64,000 nucleotides of DNA from Maritimibacter alkaliphilus (GTDB taxonomy: Bacteria > Pseudomonadota > Alphaproteobacteria > Rhodobacterales > Rhodobacteraceae). The DNA lies in the NCBI RefSeq assembly GCF_019801605.1, contig NZ_JAHVIT010000004.1, positions 62,001 through 126,000 on the forward strand. The letters run 5' to 3'. The notes below the pieces were generated by a model. That model did no database searches and was not told where the DNA came from. It worked only from the letters and a program-made list of their open reading frames with translations. Both the position numbers and the translations under genes were made by a program. This document shows, one piece after another, positions 34,300 through 43,933 of the stretch; the first letter of the stretch is position 1, and every line of letters begins with the position of its first letter.

Positions 34300-34320
34300 G
34301 GCGCGCCCATGCGGCGCGCC
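34300..34320 (-). terminator. Hairpin between the ABC ATPase and oxidase genes
   Basis: Perfect 8-bp arms GGCGCGCC (34300-34307 and 34313-34320), 5-base loop, just past the ATPase stop. No T-run follows; it may tune expression inside the operon. Confidence 0.45.
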
Positions 34321-34341
34321 GGGAACGGGCGGCAGGCGGGC

Positions 34342-35985
34342 TCAGGCCGCGTCGGTGCGGATCACCGGCGGCGTCCAGTCGCGCCCGGGGATCGAGGACA
34401 GCAGTTTCTGCGTGTACTCGTGCTGCGGATTGGCAAAGACCTCGGCCGTGGGGCCGCTCTCGACGATCTCGCCCTTCTGCATGACGATGATCCGGTCGCA
34501 GAGCTGCGCCGCGACCCGCAGGTCGTGGGTGACGAAGAGCAGCGACAGGTTCAGCCGGTCGCGCAGCTCCGCCAGCAGCTTGAGCACCTGCGCCTGCACC
34601 GAGACATCCAGCGCCGAGACGGGTTCATCCGCCACGATCACCTTCGGCTCCAGCGCAAGCGCCCGGGCAATGCCGATCCGCTGGCGCTGCCCGCCGGAAA
34701 ACTCATGCGGGAAGCGGCTGGCCGAGGCGGGCGAGAGCTCCACCAGTTCCAGCAGGCGGCGCGCGTCGGCGCGGGCCTTGGCCGGATCGGCGCCGTGCAC
34801 GATCGGCCCCTGCGCGATCAGGTCCACCACCCGCTTGCGCGGGTTGAGCGAGGCCATGGGGTCCTGGAACACCATCTGGATATGCTTGCGCATCTCGCGC
34901 ATCTCGCGCGGGGAGAGCGCCAGCAGGTCCTTGCCATCCATCTCGACCGAGCCCGCGTCGCATTCCAGCAGGCGGGTGACGATCCGCGACACGGTCGTCT
35001 TGCCCGAGCCACTTTCGCCCACGACGCCCAGCGTCTCGCCCTGCCGCAACTCGAAGGTCAGGTCCTTGACCGCCGTCACCGCCTTGCGTTTGCCCGACAG
35101 CATCCCGCCGCGAGCGGCAAAGGTCTTCTTCAGCCCCGTGCCCTTCAGCACCACCGGCGCGGTGGAGGGCACCTTCAGCGGCGGCGGCGTCAGCGCGGGC
35201 ACGGCGCCGATCAGGGCCCGGGTATATGCGTGCTGCGGGTTGTTCAGCACCTCGCTCGCCGGGCCCTGCTCGACAAGGATGCCCTTGCGCAGCACGGCGA
35301 CCTTGTCGGCGATCTCGGCCACGACGCCGAAGTCATGGGTGATGAAGAGAACCCCTGCGCCTTCCTGCTCCTGCAACTCGCGGATCAGCTTGAGGATCTG
35401 CAGCTGCGTCGTCACGTCGAGCGCGGTGGTCGGCTCGTCCGCGATGATCAGCTTGGGCGAGAGCGAGAGCGCCATGGCGATCATCACCCGCTGCCGCTGC
35501 CCGCCCGAGATCTGGTGCGGATAGGCGTTGTAGGCCGAGGGCGGATCGGGCAGGTGCACCCGCTCCAGCATCTCGATGGCGCGGGCGCGGCGCTCCTTGC
35601 GCGACATCTTCGTGTGCAGGCGCAGCACCTCGTCCAGCTGCCAGCCCACGGTCTTTTGCGGGTTCAGCGCCGTCATCGGCTCCTGAAAGATCATCGCGAT
35701 GTCGCGGCCGCGGATCTGGCGCATCTCGGCCTCGGATTTCGCCACGATCTCCTCGCCGCGGAACTTGATCGAGCCTTCGGCGACATGGACATGGGGTTCG
35801 GGCAGCAGGCGCATGATCGCGCCTGCGCTCAGCGATTTGCCCGATCCGCTTTCGCCCACGAGACAGACGATCTCTCCGGGATTGATCTCGAGGTCGAGCC
35901 CTTCGAGCGCATAGGGCCGGTCCGCGCCCTTGGGCAGGGCGATCTTCAGCCCGCTGATCTGGAGGACAGGAGGGGTATCGGTCAT
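34342..35985 (-). CDS. Fused peptide-type ABC transporter ATPase (DppD-DppF)
   Basis: A 547-residue protein with two complete ABC ATPase domains. The first has Walker [11 protein letters not shown], signature [10 protein letters not shown] and [10 protein letters not shown]; the second has [20 protein letters not shown] and [10 protein letters not shown]. In E. coli Dpp the two are separate genes, DppD and DppF; here they form one chain, as is common in Rhizobiales and Rhodobacterales. ATG at 35985 overlaps the permease stop by 4 bases. Confidence 0.93.
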   Translation of the reverse strand: MTDTPPVLQISGLKIALPKGADRPYALEGLDLEINPGEIVCLVGESGSGKSLSAGAIMRLLPEPHVHVAEGSIKFRGEEIVAKSEAEMRQIRGRDIAMIFQEPMTALNPQKTVGWQLDEVLRLHTKMSRKERRARAIEMLERVHLPDPPSAYNAYPHQISGGQRQRVMIAMALSLSPKLIIADEPTTALDVTTQLQILKLIRELQEQEGAGVLFITHDFGVVAEIADKVAVLRKGILVEQGPASEVLNNPQHAYTRALIGAVPALTPPPLKVPSTAPVVLKGTGLKKTFAARGGMLSGKRKAVTAVKDLTFELRQGETLGVVGESGSGKTTVSRIVTRLLECDAGSVEMDGKDLLALSPREMREMRKHIQMVFQDPMASLNPRKRVVDLIAQGPIVHGADPAKARADARRLLELVELSPASASRFPHEFSGGQRQRIGIARALALEPKVIVADEPVSALDVSVQAQVLKLLAELRDRLNLSLLFVTHDLRVAAQLCDRIIVMQKGEIVESGPTAEVFANPQHEYTQKLLSSIPGRDWTPPVIRTDAA

Positions 35986-36857
35986 TTCTTCTGCCTCGGA
36001 TTGAGCGCGTCGTTCAGCCCCTCGCCGACAAGCGAGAAGGACAGCACGGTGAGGACGATGGCGATGCCGGGGAAGACGGCGCAATAGGCCGCGGTGCGCA
36101 ACACCGACCGCCCCTGCCCGATCATGTTGCCCCAGCTGGCATAGTTCGGATCGCCGAGCCCGAGGAAGGCAAGCGCGCTTTCCAGCAGGATCGACAGCGC
36201 CATGAGGACCGAGGCATAGACCACGATCGGCGGCAGGGCGTTGGGGAGGATCTCGCGGAAGATGATCGAGGCGTTCGACACCCCGAGGTTCCGGGCCGCA
36301 TCGACGAATTCCCGGCCGCGCAGCGACATGAACTCGGCCCGGACCATACGGGCCGGCGCGGTCCACGACACGATGCCGATGGCCAGCGTGATCCATTCGA
36401 TCTTGGAGCCCATGATCGCCACCAGCGTCAGCAGCAGCACGAAGTTGGGGATCGTCTGGAAGGCCTCGGTCACACGCATCAGCACGTCATCGACCCAGCC
36501 GCCGAAGTAGCCCGCAAGCGCGCCGATCAGCACGCCGATGCCAATGGCCACCAGTGTCGCCACCACGCCGATCATCAGCGAGATCCGCGCGCCGTAGAAG
36601 ATGCCGGCAAAGATGTCGCGGCCCAGCTGGTCGGTCCCCAGCGGCGTGGCCCAGTCGGTCAGCGGCGGCGTCAGCGGCGCGCCGGCGCGGCGCAGCGGAT
36701 CGCCCGGATCGACGATGCCGGCGGTCAGCGCCATGAGCAGCACGATGACGAAGAGCGCCAGACCCAGCAGGGCCGCCCGGTTGCGCTTGTAGCGGCGCCA
36801 GAAGACGATCAGGCGCGGCGGCTCGGCAGGGGCGAGATCGGTATCAAGAGTGGTCAT
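35982..36857 (-). CDS. Peptide/opine-type ABC transporter permease (DppC-like)
   Basis: A 291-residue permease with an N-terminal cytoplasmic tail, about six membrane segments and the DppC marks TPLGTDQLGRDIFAGIFYGARISL near residue 75-98 and REFVDAARNLGVSNASIIFREILPN as the coupling helix. It overlaps the DppB-like gene by 4 bases. Forms the channel together with the next entry. Confidence 0.92.
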   Translation of the reverse strand: MTTLDTDLAPAEPPRLIVFWRRYKRNRAALLGLALFVIVLLMALTAGIVDPGDPLRRAGAPLTPPLTDWATPLGTDQLGRDIFAGIFYGARISLMIGVVATLVAIGIGVLIGALAGYFGGWVDDVLMRVTEAFQTIPNFVLLLTLVAIMGSKIEWITLAIGIVSWTAPARMVRAEFMSLRGREFVDAARNLGVSNASIIFREILPNALPPIVVYASVLMALSILLESALAFLGLGDPNYASWGNMIGQGRSVLRTAAYCAVFPGIAIVLTVLSFSLVGEGLNDALNPRQKK

Positions 36858-37843
36858 GCGAGTTCGATCCGGCTGTCGAGACGCGCATAGAGCACGTCGG
36901 TGAGGAAGTTCACGACCACGACGATGATGGAGCACAGGAAGATGATGCCCATCAGCGTGTTCATGTCGCGCTGCACGACGGACTGCGAGGCCAGCTGACC
37001 CAGCCCCGGCAGGGTGAAGATCGTCTCCACCACGACGGAGCCGCCGAGCACGGTGGAGAATTGCAGCCCCAGCAGGGTGATCACCGGCAGCAGCGCGTTG
37101 CGCATGATGTGGTGGATCATCAGGCGGAACTCGCCCGCGCCCTTGGCTCGCGCGGTGCGCACGAAGTCGAGGTCCGCGACCTCCAGCACCGTGGCGCGCA
37201 TCAGCCGCATGTAGAAGGAGAGATAGATCAGCGACAGCGCCGCCGTCGGCATGATCAGGTGCAGCGCCACGTCCACCACGTGATCCCAGCCGGTGTAGAA
37301 GCCCGCGATGGTCTTGATCCCGCCCACCGGCAGCCAGCCCAGCTTGACCGAGAAGAGATAGATGAAGAGCAGCGACAGGAAGAAGCTGGGCGTGGCATAG
37401 AACACCAGCCCCAGCGTCGAAATCAGGTTGTCGGTCAGCGAATAGGCCTTGCGCGCGGCAATGGCGCCAAGGGCGATCCCGAGGGTGAAGGCGAGGCTCA
37501 GCGAGGCGGCCATCAGCATCAGCGTGGTGCCCAGCCGGTCCATCAGCACGACCGAGACGGGCTGTTCATAGACGAAGGACCAGCCCAGATCGAAGGTCGC
37601 CAGCTTGGCCATGTAGCGCCACAGCTGCACCCAGACCGGTTGATCGAGGCCGTATTCAGCCCGCATCCGGGCGATATAGGCCGCATCGGCCCCGCCCATG
37701 TCGCCGACGAGCGCGTCGACCGTGTCACCGGGCGCCAGCTTCAGCAGCAGGAAGGTGGCGACCATGATCAGGATGATCACCGGCACCGCCTGCAACAGCC
37801 TGCGCAGCGCATAGGCAAGGACGGGGGGGAGGCCAAAACTCAT
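36854..37843 (-). CDS. Peptide/opine-type ABC transporter permease (DppB-like)
   Basis: A 329-residue permease with the DppB pattern: LRRLLQAVPVIILIMVATFLL at the start, a long periplasmic loop with YGLDQPVWVQLW, and LDFVRTARAKGAGEFRLMIHHIMRNALLPV as the coupling region. It is the first permease gene, 93 bp after the binding-protein gene with a hairpin between. Confidence 0.92.
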   Translation of the reverse strand: MSFGLPPVLAYALRRLLQAVPVIILIMVATFLLLKLAPGDTVDALVGDMGGADAAYIARMRAEYGLDQPVWVQLWRYMAKLATFDLGWSFVYEQPVSVVLMDRLGTTLMLMAASLSLAFTLGIALGAIAARKAYSLTDNLISTLGLVFYATPSFFLSLLFIYLFSVKLGWLPVGGIKTIAGFYTGWDHVVDVALHLIMPTAALSLIYLSFYMRLMRATVLEVADLDFVRTARAKGAGEFRLMIHHIMRNALLPVITLLGLQFSTVLGGSVVVETIFTLPGLGQLASQSVVQRDMNTLMGIIFLCSIIVVVVNFLTDVLYARLDSRIELA

Positions 37844-37893
37844 GTATTCTCATCCGTACAGAAGACGTCGGGCGCAGCGGGGCGCCCCGGAAA

Positions 37894-37918
37894 GGCGCGG
37901 GCGTGATCCGCCCGCGCC
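37894..37918 (-). terminator. Hairpin between SBP and permease genes
   Basis: Perfect 10-bp stem GGCGCGGGCG (37894-37903) and complement (37909-37918), then TTTCC on the minus strand. Probably partial termination that keeps the SBP in excess. Confidence 0.6.
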
Positions 37919-37936
37919 GCTGTCAAAGACCGTCGC

Positions 37937-39532
37937 TTACTGGTCGATCCAGAGGTCGTACCAGCTGGAGGAGTTCCAGCGCGGCGTGTTGTGGTGGTTC
38001 TTCAGCACCTTCGAGGTGACCGAGATGAAGGGATGCTCGATCGCGAAGATCACCGGCAGCTTGTCCATCGATTGCTTCTGCAGCTCGTGGTACATCTCGG
38101 CCCGCTTGGCGGGGTCGAGCTCGGAGGCCGCGTCGTCGATCAGCTGGTCGACTTCATCGTCCTGCCAGCCGAACTGGTTGGTCCAGGGCGAGCCCGCGGG
38201 CTGACCGGAGCGCAGCCAGACGGTGGTGGAAACCGCCGGGTCCGAGCGGAACTGGTGCCAGCCGTTCGCCGTGTCGAAGTCGTGGTCGCGATAGACGCCG
38301 GTCAGGAAGCCGGGCGCATCGTTCTGCAGCAGCTCCACGTCGATGTCGATCTCGGCCATCGCCTGCTTGAAGTACTCGGACCACAGCTGCGTGTACTCAC
38401 CCCAGGGCGCCGGACGGTGCCGCAGCTTGAAGCGGAAGCCGTCGTCCTTCACCGGATAGCCCGCCTCGTCCAGCATCTGCTTGGCCAGTTCGGGATCGTA
38501 GTCGTAGGTGGTGACGTCGTCGGTGTAGTTCACCCCGCCCGCCGAGGGGATCAGGCCCCGGCCCGGCTTGGCGAAGCCGCGCATGATGGTCTCGATCGCA
38601 TAGTCGATGTCGAGGCCATGGTACATCGCCTGCCGCACCTTCAGGTCGGCAAGGATCGGGTTGCGGTGGTTGAACTCGATGGTCGAGTGGGCAACGTTGT
38701 TCTCGTAGCCCTTGGTGCCCACGTCGAAACGGTCATCGTCGGAGAGCCGCGCGATGTCGGCCAGCGAGATCCCGATGAAGCCCGACTCGTGCACTTCGCC
38801 CGCCTCGATGGCGGCCGCCGCCGCGGAGGGGTCCTCGATGAAGCGCCAGACGATCCGGTCGAGGTAGGGATATTCCTCCCCGCGCCAGTAATCGTCGTTG
38901 CGCTCGGCGATCACGTACTGGCCGCGCTCATATTCCACGAACTTGAACGGGCCGGTGCCCACGGGCGCGGTGTTGTGCGGGTTCTGCATGATGTCCGTGC
39001 CCTCGTAGAGGTGCTTGGGCACGGGGTGGCCGAGGTCGGGCATGGCCGCCACGAAAAGCTGCAGCGGCATCGGCTTGGAATAGTTGAAGACGGCGGTATG
39101 GGGATCGGGACAATCCACCGATTCCAGCGCGGCCTGCAGCGAGGAGGAGTAGTTCAGCAACTCCTTCCACATGTTCATCGCGGTGAAGGAGACGTCATCG
39201 CAGGTGAAGGGCTCGCCATCGTGCCAGTTCACGCCTTCGCGCAGCTTCAGAGTGATGTGCAGACCGTCCTCGGAGGAGGACCATTCCGTCGCCAGCACCG
39301 GCACATAGCCGTCATAGGACAGGTCGATCAGCGGCTCGATGATCTTGCCGGTGATGTAATAGACGCCGGTCGAGGCGCGCAGCGCGGGGTTCAGGATACG
39401 CTGTTCCCCCTTCATCTGGATGATCGCCGTGCCGCCCTTCTTGACCTCTTCGGTCTGCGCCTTGACCGCCGGGGCGGCCAGCGCCCCTGCAGCAGCCAGC
39501 GCCAGGCCCAGGGGCCTCAGATGTCGTTTCAT
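37937..39532 (-). CDS. Periplasmic solute-binding protein, family 5
   Basis: A 531-residue SBP_bac_5 protein with a signal peptide (LALAAAGALAAPAVKAQ). Family segments are KLREGVNWHDGEPFTCDDVSFT and PVGTGPFKFVEYERGQYVIAERNDDYWRG. Such proteins bind oligopeptides, opines, nickel-chelates or modified amino acids. It is the first gene of the leftward operon and diverges from the SDR gene at 39727; the 194-bp gap must hold both promoters. AT-rich stretches near 39645-39700 fit this. Confidence 0.92.
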   Translation of the reverse strand: MKRHLRPLGLALAAAGALAAPAVKAQTEEVKKGGTAIIQMKGEQRILNPALRASTGVYYITGKIIEPLIDLSYDGYVPVLATEWSSSEDGLHITLKLREGVNWHDGEPFTCDDVSFTAMNMWKELLNYSSSLQAALESVDCPDPHTAVFNYSKPMPLQLFVAAMPDLGHPVPKHLYEGTDIMQNPHNTAPVGTGPFKFVEYERGQYVIAERNDDYWRGEEYPYLDRIVWRFIEDPSAAAAAIEAGEVHESGFIGISLADIARLSDDDRFDVGTKGYENNVAHSTIEFNHRNPILADLKVRQAMYHGLDIDYAIETIMRGFAKPGRGLIPSAGGVNYTDDVTTYDYDPELAKQMLDEAGYPVKDDGFRFKLRHRPAPWGEYTQLWSEYFKQAMAEIDIDVELLQNDAPGFLTGVYRDHDFDTANGWHQFRSDPAVSTTVWLRSGQPAGSPWTNQFGWQDDEVDQLIDDAASELDPAKRAEMYHELQKQSMDKLPVIFAIEHPFISVTSKVLKNHHNTPRWNSSSWYDLWIDQ

Positions 39533-39726
39533 GATGCGTTACTCCCAGTCGGATGGGGCCCTGAGGGCCACTTTCATCTTTTCGTGAGGGTAAACTGATC
39601 CCCCCCTGGGACCCAAGTCAACAGCAATCCCACGATCCCTTGAAATGAGGTCAGTTTTGACTAGGAAGTACACATTTCGTGGTATAGCGTGACGCCAATA
39701 AGTAGAAATGCAGGGGGATCATTCTG

Positions 39727-40431
39727 ATGCGTGAATGTGTGTGGATCACCGGCGCGGGCTCCGGCATCGGGGCGGCCATGGCACAGGCCTTCGCCACCGC
39801 CGGCTATGCCGTGGCCCTCACCGCACGTCGCCGCGACACCCTCGAAGAGGTCGCCGCCACCCTGCCCGAGGGGGCCGCGCTGATCGTCCCCGGTGATGTC
39901 ACCGACCGCCCCGGAATGCAAACCGCCGCCGAGGAGATCGCCGCCTGGGCCGGCGGCATCCACGTCCTGTGCAACAACGCGGGGCTGAACATCCCCAAGC
40001 GCACCTGGGCCGATCTCGACTGGGAGAGCTGGGACCGCGTCATCGACGTGAACATCACCGGCGCGCTCAACGTGATCGCCGCCTGCCTGCCGGTCATGCG
40101 GGCGCAGCAGGACGGGGTGATGATCCACACCTCCAGCTGGGCCGGACGCTTCCACTCCCCCGGTGGCGTGGTCTACGGCGCCTCGAAACACGCGCTCTCC
40201 GACATCTCGGCCAGCCTGAACGATCAGGAGGGCCGCAACGGCATCCGCTCCACCGCGCTCTGCCCCGCCGAGGTCGCCACGCCGCTGCTGCTGAAACGCC
40301 CCGGCTTCGACGCCTCCACCATGGCGCAGATGATCCAGCCCGAGGACATGGCCAAGACCGCCCTCTTCGTGGCCCAGATGAACCCCGGCATTGCGATGCC
40401 CGAAATCACGCTGGCGCCCCTGCGCCGCTGA
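39727..40431 (+). CDS. SDR-family oxidoreductase
   Basis: A 234-residue classical SDR: cofactor motif VWITGAGSGIGAAMA, NNAG strand, catalytic Ser in HTSSWAGRF and the normal YxxxK in VYGASKHAL. The protein ends soon after IALAPLRR-type strand residues, which is short for the family but complete. It is followed 24 bases later by a VOC gene and then an Lrp gene. The substrate is unknown; it likely works on a product of the divergent ABC operon. Confidence 0.88.
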   Translation: MRECVWITGAGSGIGAAMAQAFATAGYAVALTARRRDTLEEVAATLPEGAALIVPGDVTDRPGMQTAAEEIAAWAGGIHVLCNNAGLNIPKRTWADLDWESWDRVIDVNITGALNVIAACLPVMRAQQDGVMIHTSSWAGRFHSPGGVVYGASKHALSDISASLNDQEGRNGIRSTALCPAEVATPLLLKRPGFDASTMAQMIQPEDMAKTALFVAQMNPGIAMPEITLAPLRR

Positions 40432-40454
40432 CCAACCAGAAAGAGACCCCTCGC

Positions 40455-41315
40455 ATGACCCACCCCGTCAAAGGCATCGACCATTGCTTCGCCCTCGTGA
40501 AAGACCTCGACAAGGCGGCCAAGCAATACGAGGCCCTCGGCTTCACGCTCTCCCCGCGCGGTGAACATTCCGCCGCCAAGGGCACCGCGAACTACACCAT
40601 CATGTTCCCCGAGGATTACTTCGAACTCCTCGGCATCCTGCAGCCGACCGAGTTGAACGCCTCGCGCCGCGAGATCCTCGAGACACAGGGCGAAGGGCTG
40701 CACGCCATCGCCTGCCGCATCGGAGATGCCGAAGAGGCCGCCAAGGAGCTGGAGGCCCTCGGCCTCGCCACCATGGGCCTCGGCAGCTTCTCACGCCCGG
40801 TGCCCCTGCCCGACGGGTCCGAAGGCATCGCCGCCTTCTCCACCGTCTCCTTCACCCCCGCCGACACGCCCCTCGGCGTGGTCTTCATGTGCCAGCACAA
40901 GACCCGCGAAACCGTCTGGCTGCCGGAACTGCTGGAGCATGCCAACACCGCCTGCGGCCTCGGCGCGATCCTCGCCCTCTCGGACACGCCCGCCGAGACC
41001 GGCGCGGACTTCGCCAAGCTCTGGGCCGCCGGGACCGCGACGCCTGTCGAGGGCGGCTGTGAAGTCACCACCGGGCCCGCCTCCGCCCCGCTGATCCTGC
41101 TGACGCCCGAAGCGATGGCCGCCGCCTACCCGGGCGCGGACCTCTCCGCCACGGCGCAGGGCGCCTTCACCGTGCTGCGGGTCAAGGTCTCGGACATGGA
41201 CGCCGCCGCGCTGTGCCTCTCCAAGGCCGGGATCACGCCGCTGCAAACCGCCGCCGGCCTTGCCGCCGCCCCGGAATACGCCTCTGGCGTGATCGTGGAG
41301 TTCGTACCCGCATGA
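40455..41315 (+). CDS. VOC/glyoxalase-like domain protein
   Basis: A 286-residue protein of the same two-half glyoxalase-like layout as the one at 20128-21000: VKGIDHCFALVKDLDKAAKQYEALGF begins the first half; the second begins at HANTACGLGAILALS. The His in GIDHC and the Glu in DYFELLG could be metal ligands. It is joined to the Lrp gene by an ATGA overlap. The reaction is not known. Confidence 0.8.
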   Translation: MTHPVKGIDHCFALVKDLDKAAKQYEALGFTLSPRGEHSAAKGTANYTIMFPEDYFELLGILQPTELNASRREILETQGEGLHAIACRIGDAEEAAKELEALGLATMGLGSFSRPVPLPDGSEGIAAFSTVSFTPADTPLGVVFMCQHKTRETVWLPELLEHANTACGLGAILALSDTPAETGADFAKLWAAGTATPVEGGCEVTTGPASAPLILLTPEAMAAAYPGADLSATAQGAFTVLRVKVSDMDAAALCLSKAGITPLQTAAGLAAAPEYASGVIVEFVPA

Positions 41316-41824
41316 CGACACCGAAGCGCCGCAAGACAGGAACCAAACCCGTCGAAAGCATCACCTTCGACGAAACGGACCAGCGTATCCTCGCCATCCT
41401 GCAACAGGACAGCGACACGCCGGTTCAGGCGATTTCCGAGGCCGTCGGCCTCTCTGCCAATCCCTGCTGGCGGCGCATCAAACGGATGGAGGAGGCCGGC
41501 GTGATCAAGCGCCGGGTGGCGCTGGTCGACCAGACCCGCGCCAACGTCCCCCTCACCGTCTTCATCGGGGTCAGCACCCCCCGGCACGAGATCGACTGGC
41601 TGCGCCGCTTCCGCGAACTCATCGACGAGATCGACGAGATCGTGGAGGCCTACCGGCTGACCGGGACGGTGGATTACATCCTCAAGGTCGTGGCGCCCGA
41701 CATGGAAAGCTATGACGCCGTCTACAAGCGGATGATAGAGCGGCTGGACTTCAGTCAGGTGAACTCGATGATCTCGATGGAAGAGCTGAAGTTCACCACG
41801 GCCGTGCCGACCCAGTACCTCTGA
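41312..41824 (+). CDS. Lrp/AsnC-family transcriptional regulator
   Basis: A 170-residue regulator with a basic tail (TTPKRRKTGTK), an HTH domain (DETDQRILAILQQDSDTPVQAISEAVGLSANPCWRRI) and the RAM ligand domain ending FTTAVPTQYL. Lrp-type proteins usually sense an amino acid or related compound and often act on a divergent operon. The likely target is the ABC/oxidase operon at 31284-39532 or its own SDR-VOC-lrp unit. Start ATG overlaps the VOC stop. Confidence 0.92.
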   Translation: MTTPKRRKTGTKPVESITFDETDQRILAILQQDSDTPVQAISEAVGLSANPCWRRIKRMEEAGVIKRRVALVDQTRANVPLTVFIGVSTPRHEIDWLRRFRELIDEIDEIVEAYRLTGTVDYILKVVAPDMESYDAVYKRMIERLDFSQVNSMISMEELKFTTAVPTQYL

Positions 41825-42032
41825 GCCCACGCCCGAAGCCGGTCCAGGGGCCGCCCCCACCTGATCGACTGCGCGGATCACTGCCGCGATCGCGCTGCCG
41901 GATCGTTCCCTGTGCGATCCCGCCCCGCGCCGAAGCAAAGTGCCTGCCGTCAGCACGCTTTCTGCGCCCGCCCCCTTGTCCCTGCCCGCGATCCCCCCTT
42001 CAGTGGCGCCGGATGCAGGACAGGAGACGGCA

Positions 42033-43007
42033 ATGACCGCGCAGCCCGGACAATACCCCGAGATCGAGCCCTACCGGACCCACCGGATCGCGGTCGACGC
42101 GCCCCATGAGCTCTATGTCGAGGAAAGCGGCAACCCGGACGGCATCCCCGCGCTCTTCCTGCACGGCGGCCCCGGCAGCAGCGCCAAGCCCGGCGCCCGC
42201 CGCGCCTTCGATCCCGAACGCTTCCGTATTGTCCTCTTCGACCAGCGGGGCTGCGGCAAGTCCACGCCCTCCGCCGATCTGACCGACAACACCACCGATG
42301 CCCTGATCCGCGACATCGAGACGATCCGCGAGACGCTCGGCATCGACAAATGGCTGGTCACCGGCGGCAGCTGGGGCAGCTTCCTGTCGCTGGCCTATGC
42401 CATCGCCCACCCCGACCGCTGCCTCGGCCTGCGGCTTTCGGGTGTCTTCACCGGCACGAAGGCCGAAAGCCGGCACTGGTTCCACGGCATCGGCGATCTC
42501 TTCCCCGAGGCCTTCGACGACTTCGAGGGCTTCATCCCCGAGGACGAGCGTGACGACCTGCAGCGCGCCTATTACACCCGCCTCGTGGACCCGGACCCGG
42601 CGGTGCACCTGCCCGCCGCCGATCACCTGCGCGGCTTCTCGGCCCGGACCCAGACGCTGGTGCCCAACCCCGCGCATATCGCCACGCTGACGCAGCCCAA
42701 GGCGGCGCTGGAGGTCTCGCGGCTCTTCACCCACTACGGGGTGAACGGCTTCTTCCGGCCCGAGGGCTACCTGCTGGCGAACGTGGACAGAATCCGGCAC
42801 CTGCCCTGCGAGATCGTGCAGGGCCGCTACGACGTGGTCTGCCTGCCCAAGGTGGCCTGGGCCCTCGCCAAGGCCTGGCCCGAGGCGACCTTCACCATGG
42901 TCGACCTCGCCAACCACGTCGCCTCCCCCGCCGCGCCGGACCTCGACCACGCCATGCGCGCTGCGACCGACCGGCTGGCAGACAGGCTCGCACCCGCCAC
43001 GGATTGA
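42033..43007 (+). CDS. pip: Proline iminopeptidase-like alpha/beta hydrolase
   Basis: A 324-residue serine hydrolase with oxyanion motif LHGGPGSSAKP, FDQRGCGKSTP, nucleophile Ser in TGGSWGSFLSL, Asp in GRYDVVCLP and His in LANHVASP. This is the S33 prolyl aminopeptidase pattern. It has no signal peptide. AGGAG lies 7 bases before ATG 42033. It stands alone between the lrp gene and a GntR gene. Cytoplasmic removal of N-terminal Pro is the default role. Confidence 0.9.
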   Translation: MTAQPGQYPEIEPYRTHRIAVDAPHELYVEESGNPDGIPALFLHGGPGSSAKPGARRAFDPERFRIVLFDQRGCGKSTPSADLTDNTTDALIRDIETIRETLGIDKWLVTGGSWGSFLSLAYAIAHPDRCLGLRLSGVFTGTKAESRHWFHGIGDLFPEAFDDFEGFIPEDERDDLQRAYYTRLVDPDPAVHLPAADHLRGFSARTQTLVPNPAHIATLTQPKAALEVSRLFTHYGVNGFFRPEGYLLANVDRIRHLPCEIVQGRYDVVCLPKVAWALAKAWPEATFTMVDLANHVASPAAPDLDHAMRAATDRLADRLAPATD

Positions 43008-43153
43008 GGCGCGCCCGACCGTCGGGCGAGCGACCGGCGGCCGGCGCGCCGCGTGGCCAACCGGCGCAGGACGGACGACCGCCCACGCCCCGCAGCACCC
43101 ACACCCGGTGGACAACACCGGGCCGCCCGACGATACTCGCCGCTCGGGAACGA

Positions 43154-43861
43154 ATGGCGGCGATGATGCTGAAATACGAAGGGCAGCGGTTCGACACGAT
43201 GGAGCGCGAGGGCGACACGGTGGGCGAGATCGCCTATCGACGCATCCGGCTGCACATCGTCAGCGGACAGCTCAAGCCGGACGAGAAACTCAAGCTCGAC
43301 GACCTCCGGCAGGTCTATGGCGCCAGCGTCACCACCCTGCGCGAGTTGCTGAACCGTCTCGCGGTGGAGGAGCTGGTGACCGCCGAGGGGCAGCGCGGCT
43401 TCCGCGTCGCCCCGGTCAGCCGGGCCGAGCTGCAGGACCTCGCCGACCTGCGCATCCTGCTGGAGACCCACGCCCTGCGCCAGTCGATCGACCGCGGCGA
43501 CCTTGACTGGGAGGCCGAGGTCGTGGCCGCGCACTACAAGCTCGCCGCGATGGAACGCGACCTGATGGAGCATAACGCCGGCACGATCGAGAAATGGGTA
43601 GCCGCCGACTGGGGGTTCCACTACGCCACGATCGCGGCCAGCCGCCAGCCGGTGCTGGCGCGCACCCATGCCACGATCTTCGACCGCTTCGCGCGCTATC
43701 ACATGCTGGCGCTGACCTTCCGCGGTCAGCCCGCCGCGGCGGAACACGTGGCGCTGCGCGACCTCGTCATCGCGCGCAAGGCGGATGCGGCGGTCGACCT
43801 GCTGACCCGCCACATCCACGCGGGCGTCGCGCATATCCTCGCCTCCGGCGCCTTCGACTAG
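43154..43861 (+). CDS. FCD-type GntR transcriptional regulator
   Basis: A 235-residue regulator: winged helix (IAYRRIRLHIVSGQLKPDEKLKLDDLRQVYGASVTTLRELLNRL region, about 18-75) and an FCD domain with His/Asp ligand residues in DWGFHYATI and RHIHAGVAHI. It is close in pattern to the regulator at 52606-53316 (both have the SVTTLRE/SFSTLRE helix and TAEGQRGFRVAPVS/TSEGQRGFVVAPVS). Start 43154 is the first of three nearby ATGs; 43163 or 43166 are possible. It is convergent with aroQ. Target genes are not evident. Confidence 0.87.
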   Translation: MAAMMLKYEGQRFDTMEREGDTVGEIAYRRIRLHIVSGQLKPDEKLKLDDLRQVYGASVTTLRELLNRLAVEELVTAEGQRGFRVAPVSRAELQDLADLRILLETHALRQSIDRGDLDWEAEVVAAHYKLAAMERDLMEHNAGTIEKWVAADWGFHYATIAASRQPVLARTHATIFDRFARYHMLALTFRGQPAAAEHVALRDLVIARKADAAVDLLTRHIHAGVAHILASGAFD

Positions 43862-43933
43862 ACCACCGTCAGGCCCCCGGCTGTCAGACGCCCGCTGCGC
43901 CGGGAGGGGTCCGCCTCGGCGTCAGCCCGGATA

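Noticed and set aside
43004-43153. Upstream extension of the GntR gene to 43004
   Set aside because: The added residues are Arg/Pro-rich, overlap the end of the hydrolase gene and have no ribosome site; the GntR fold begins after 43154.
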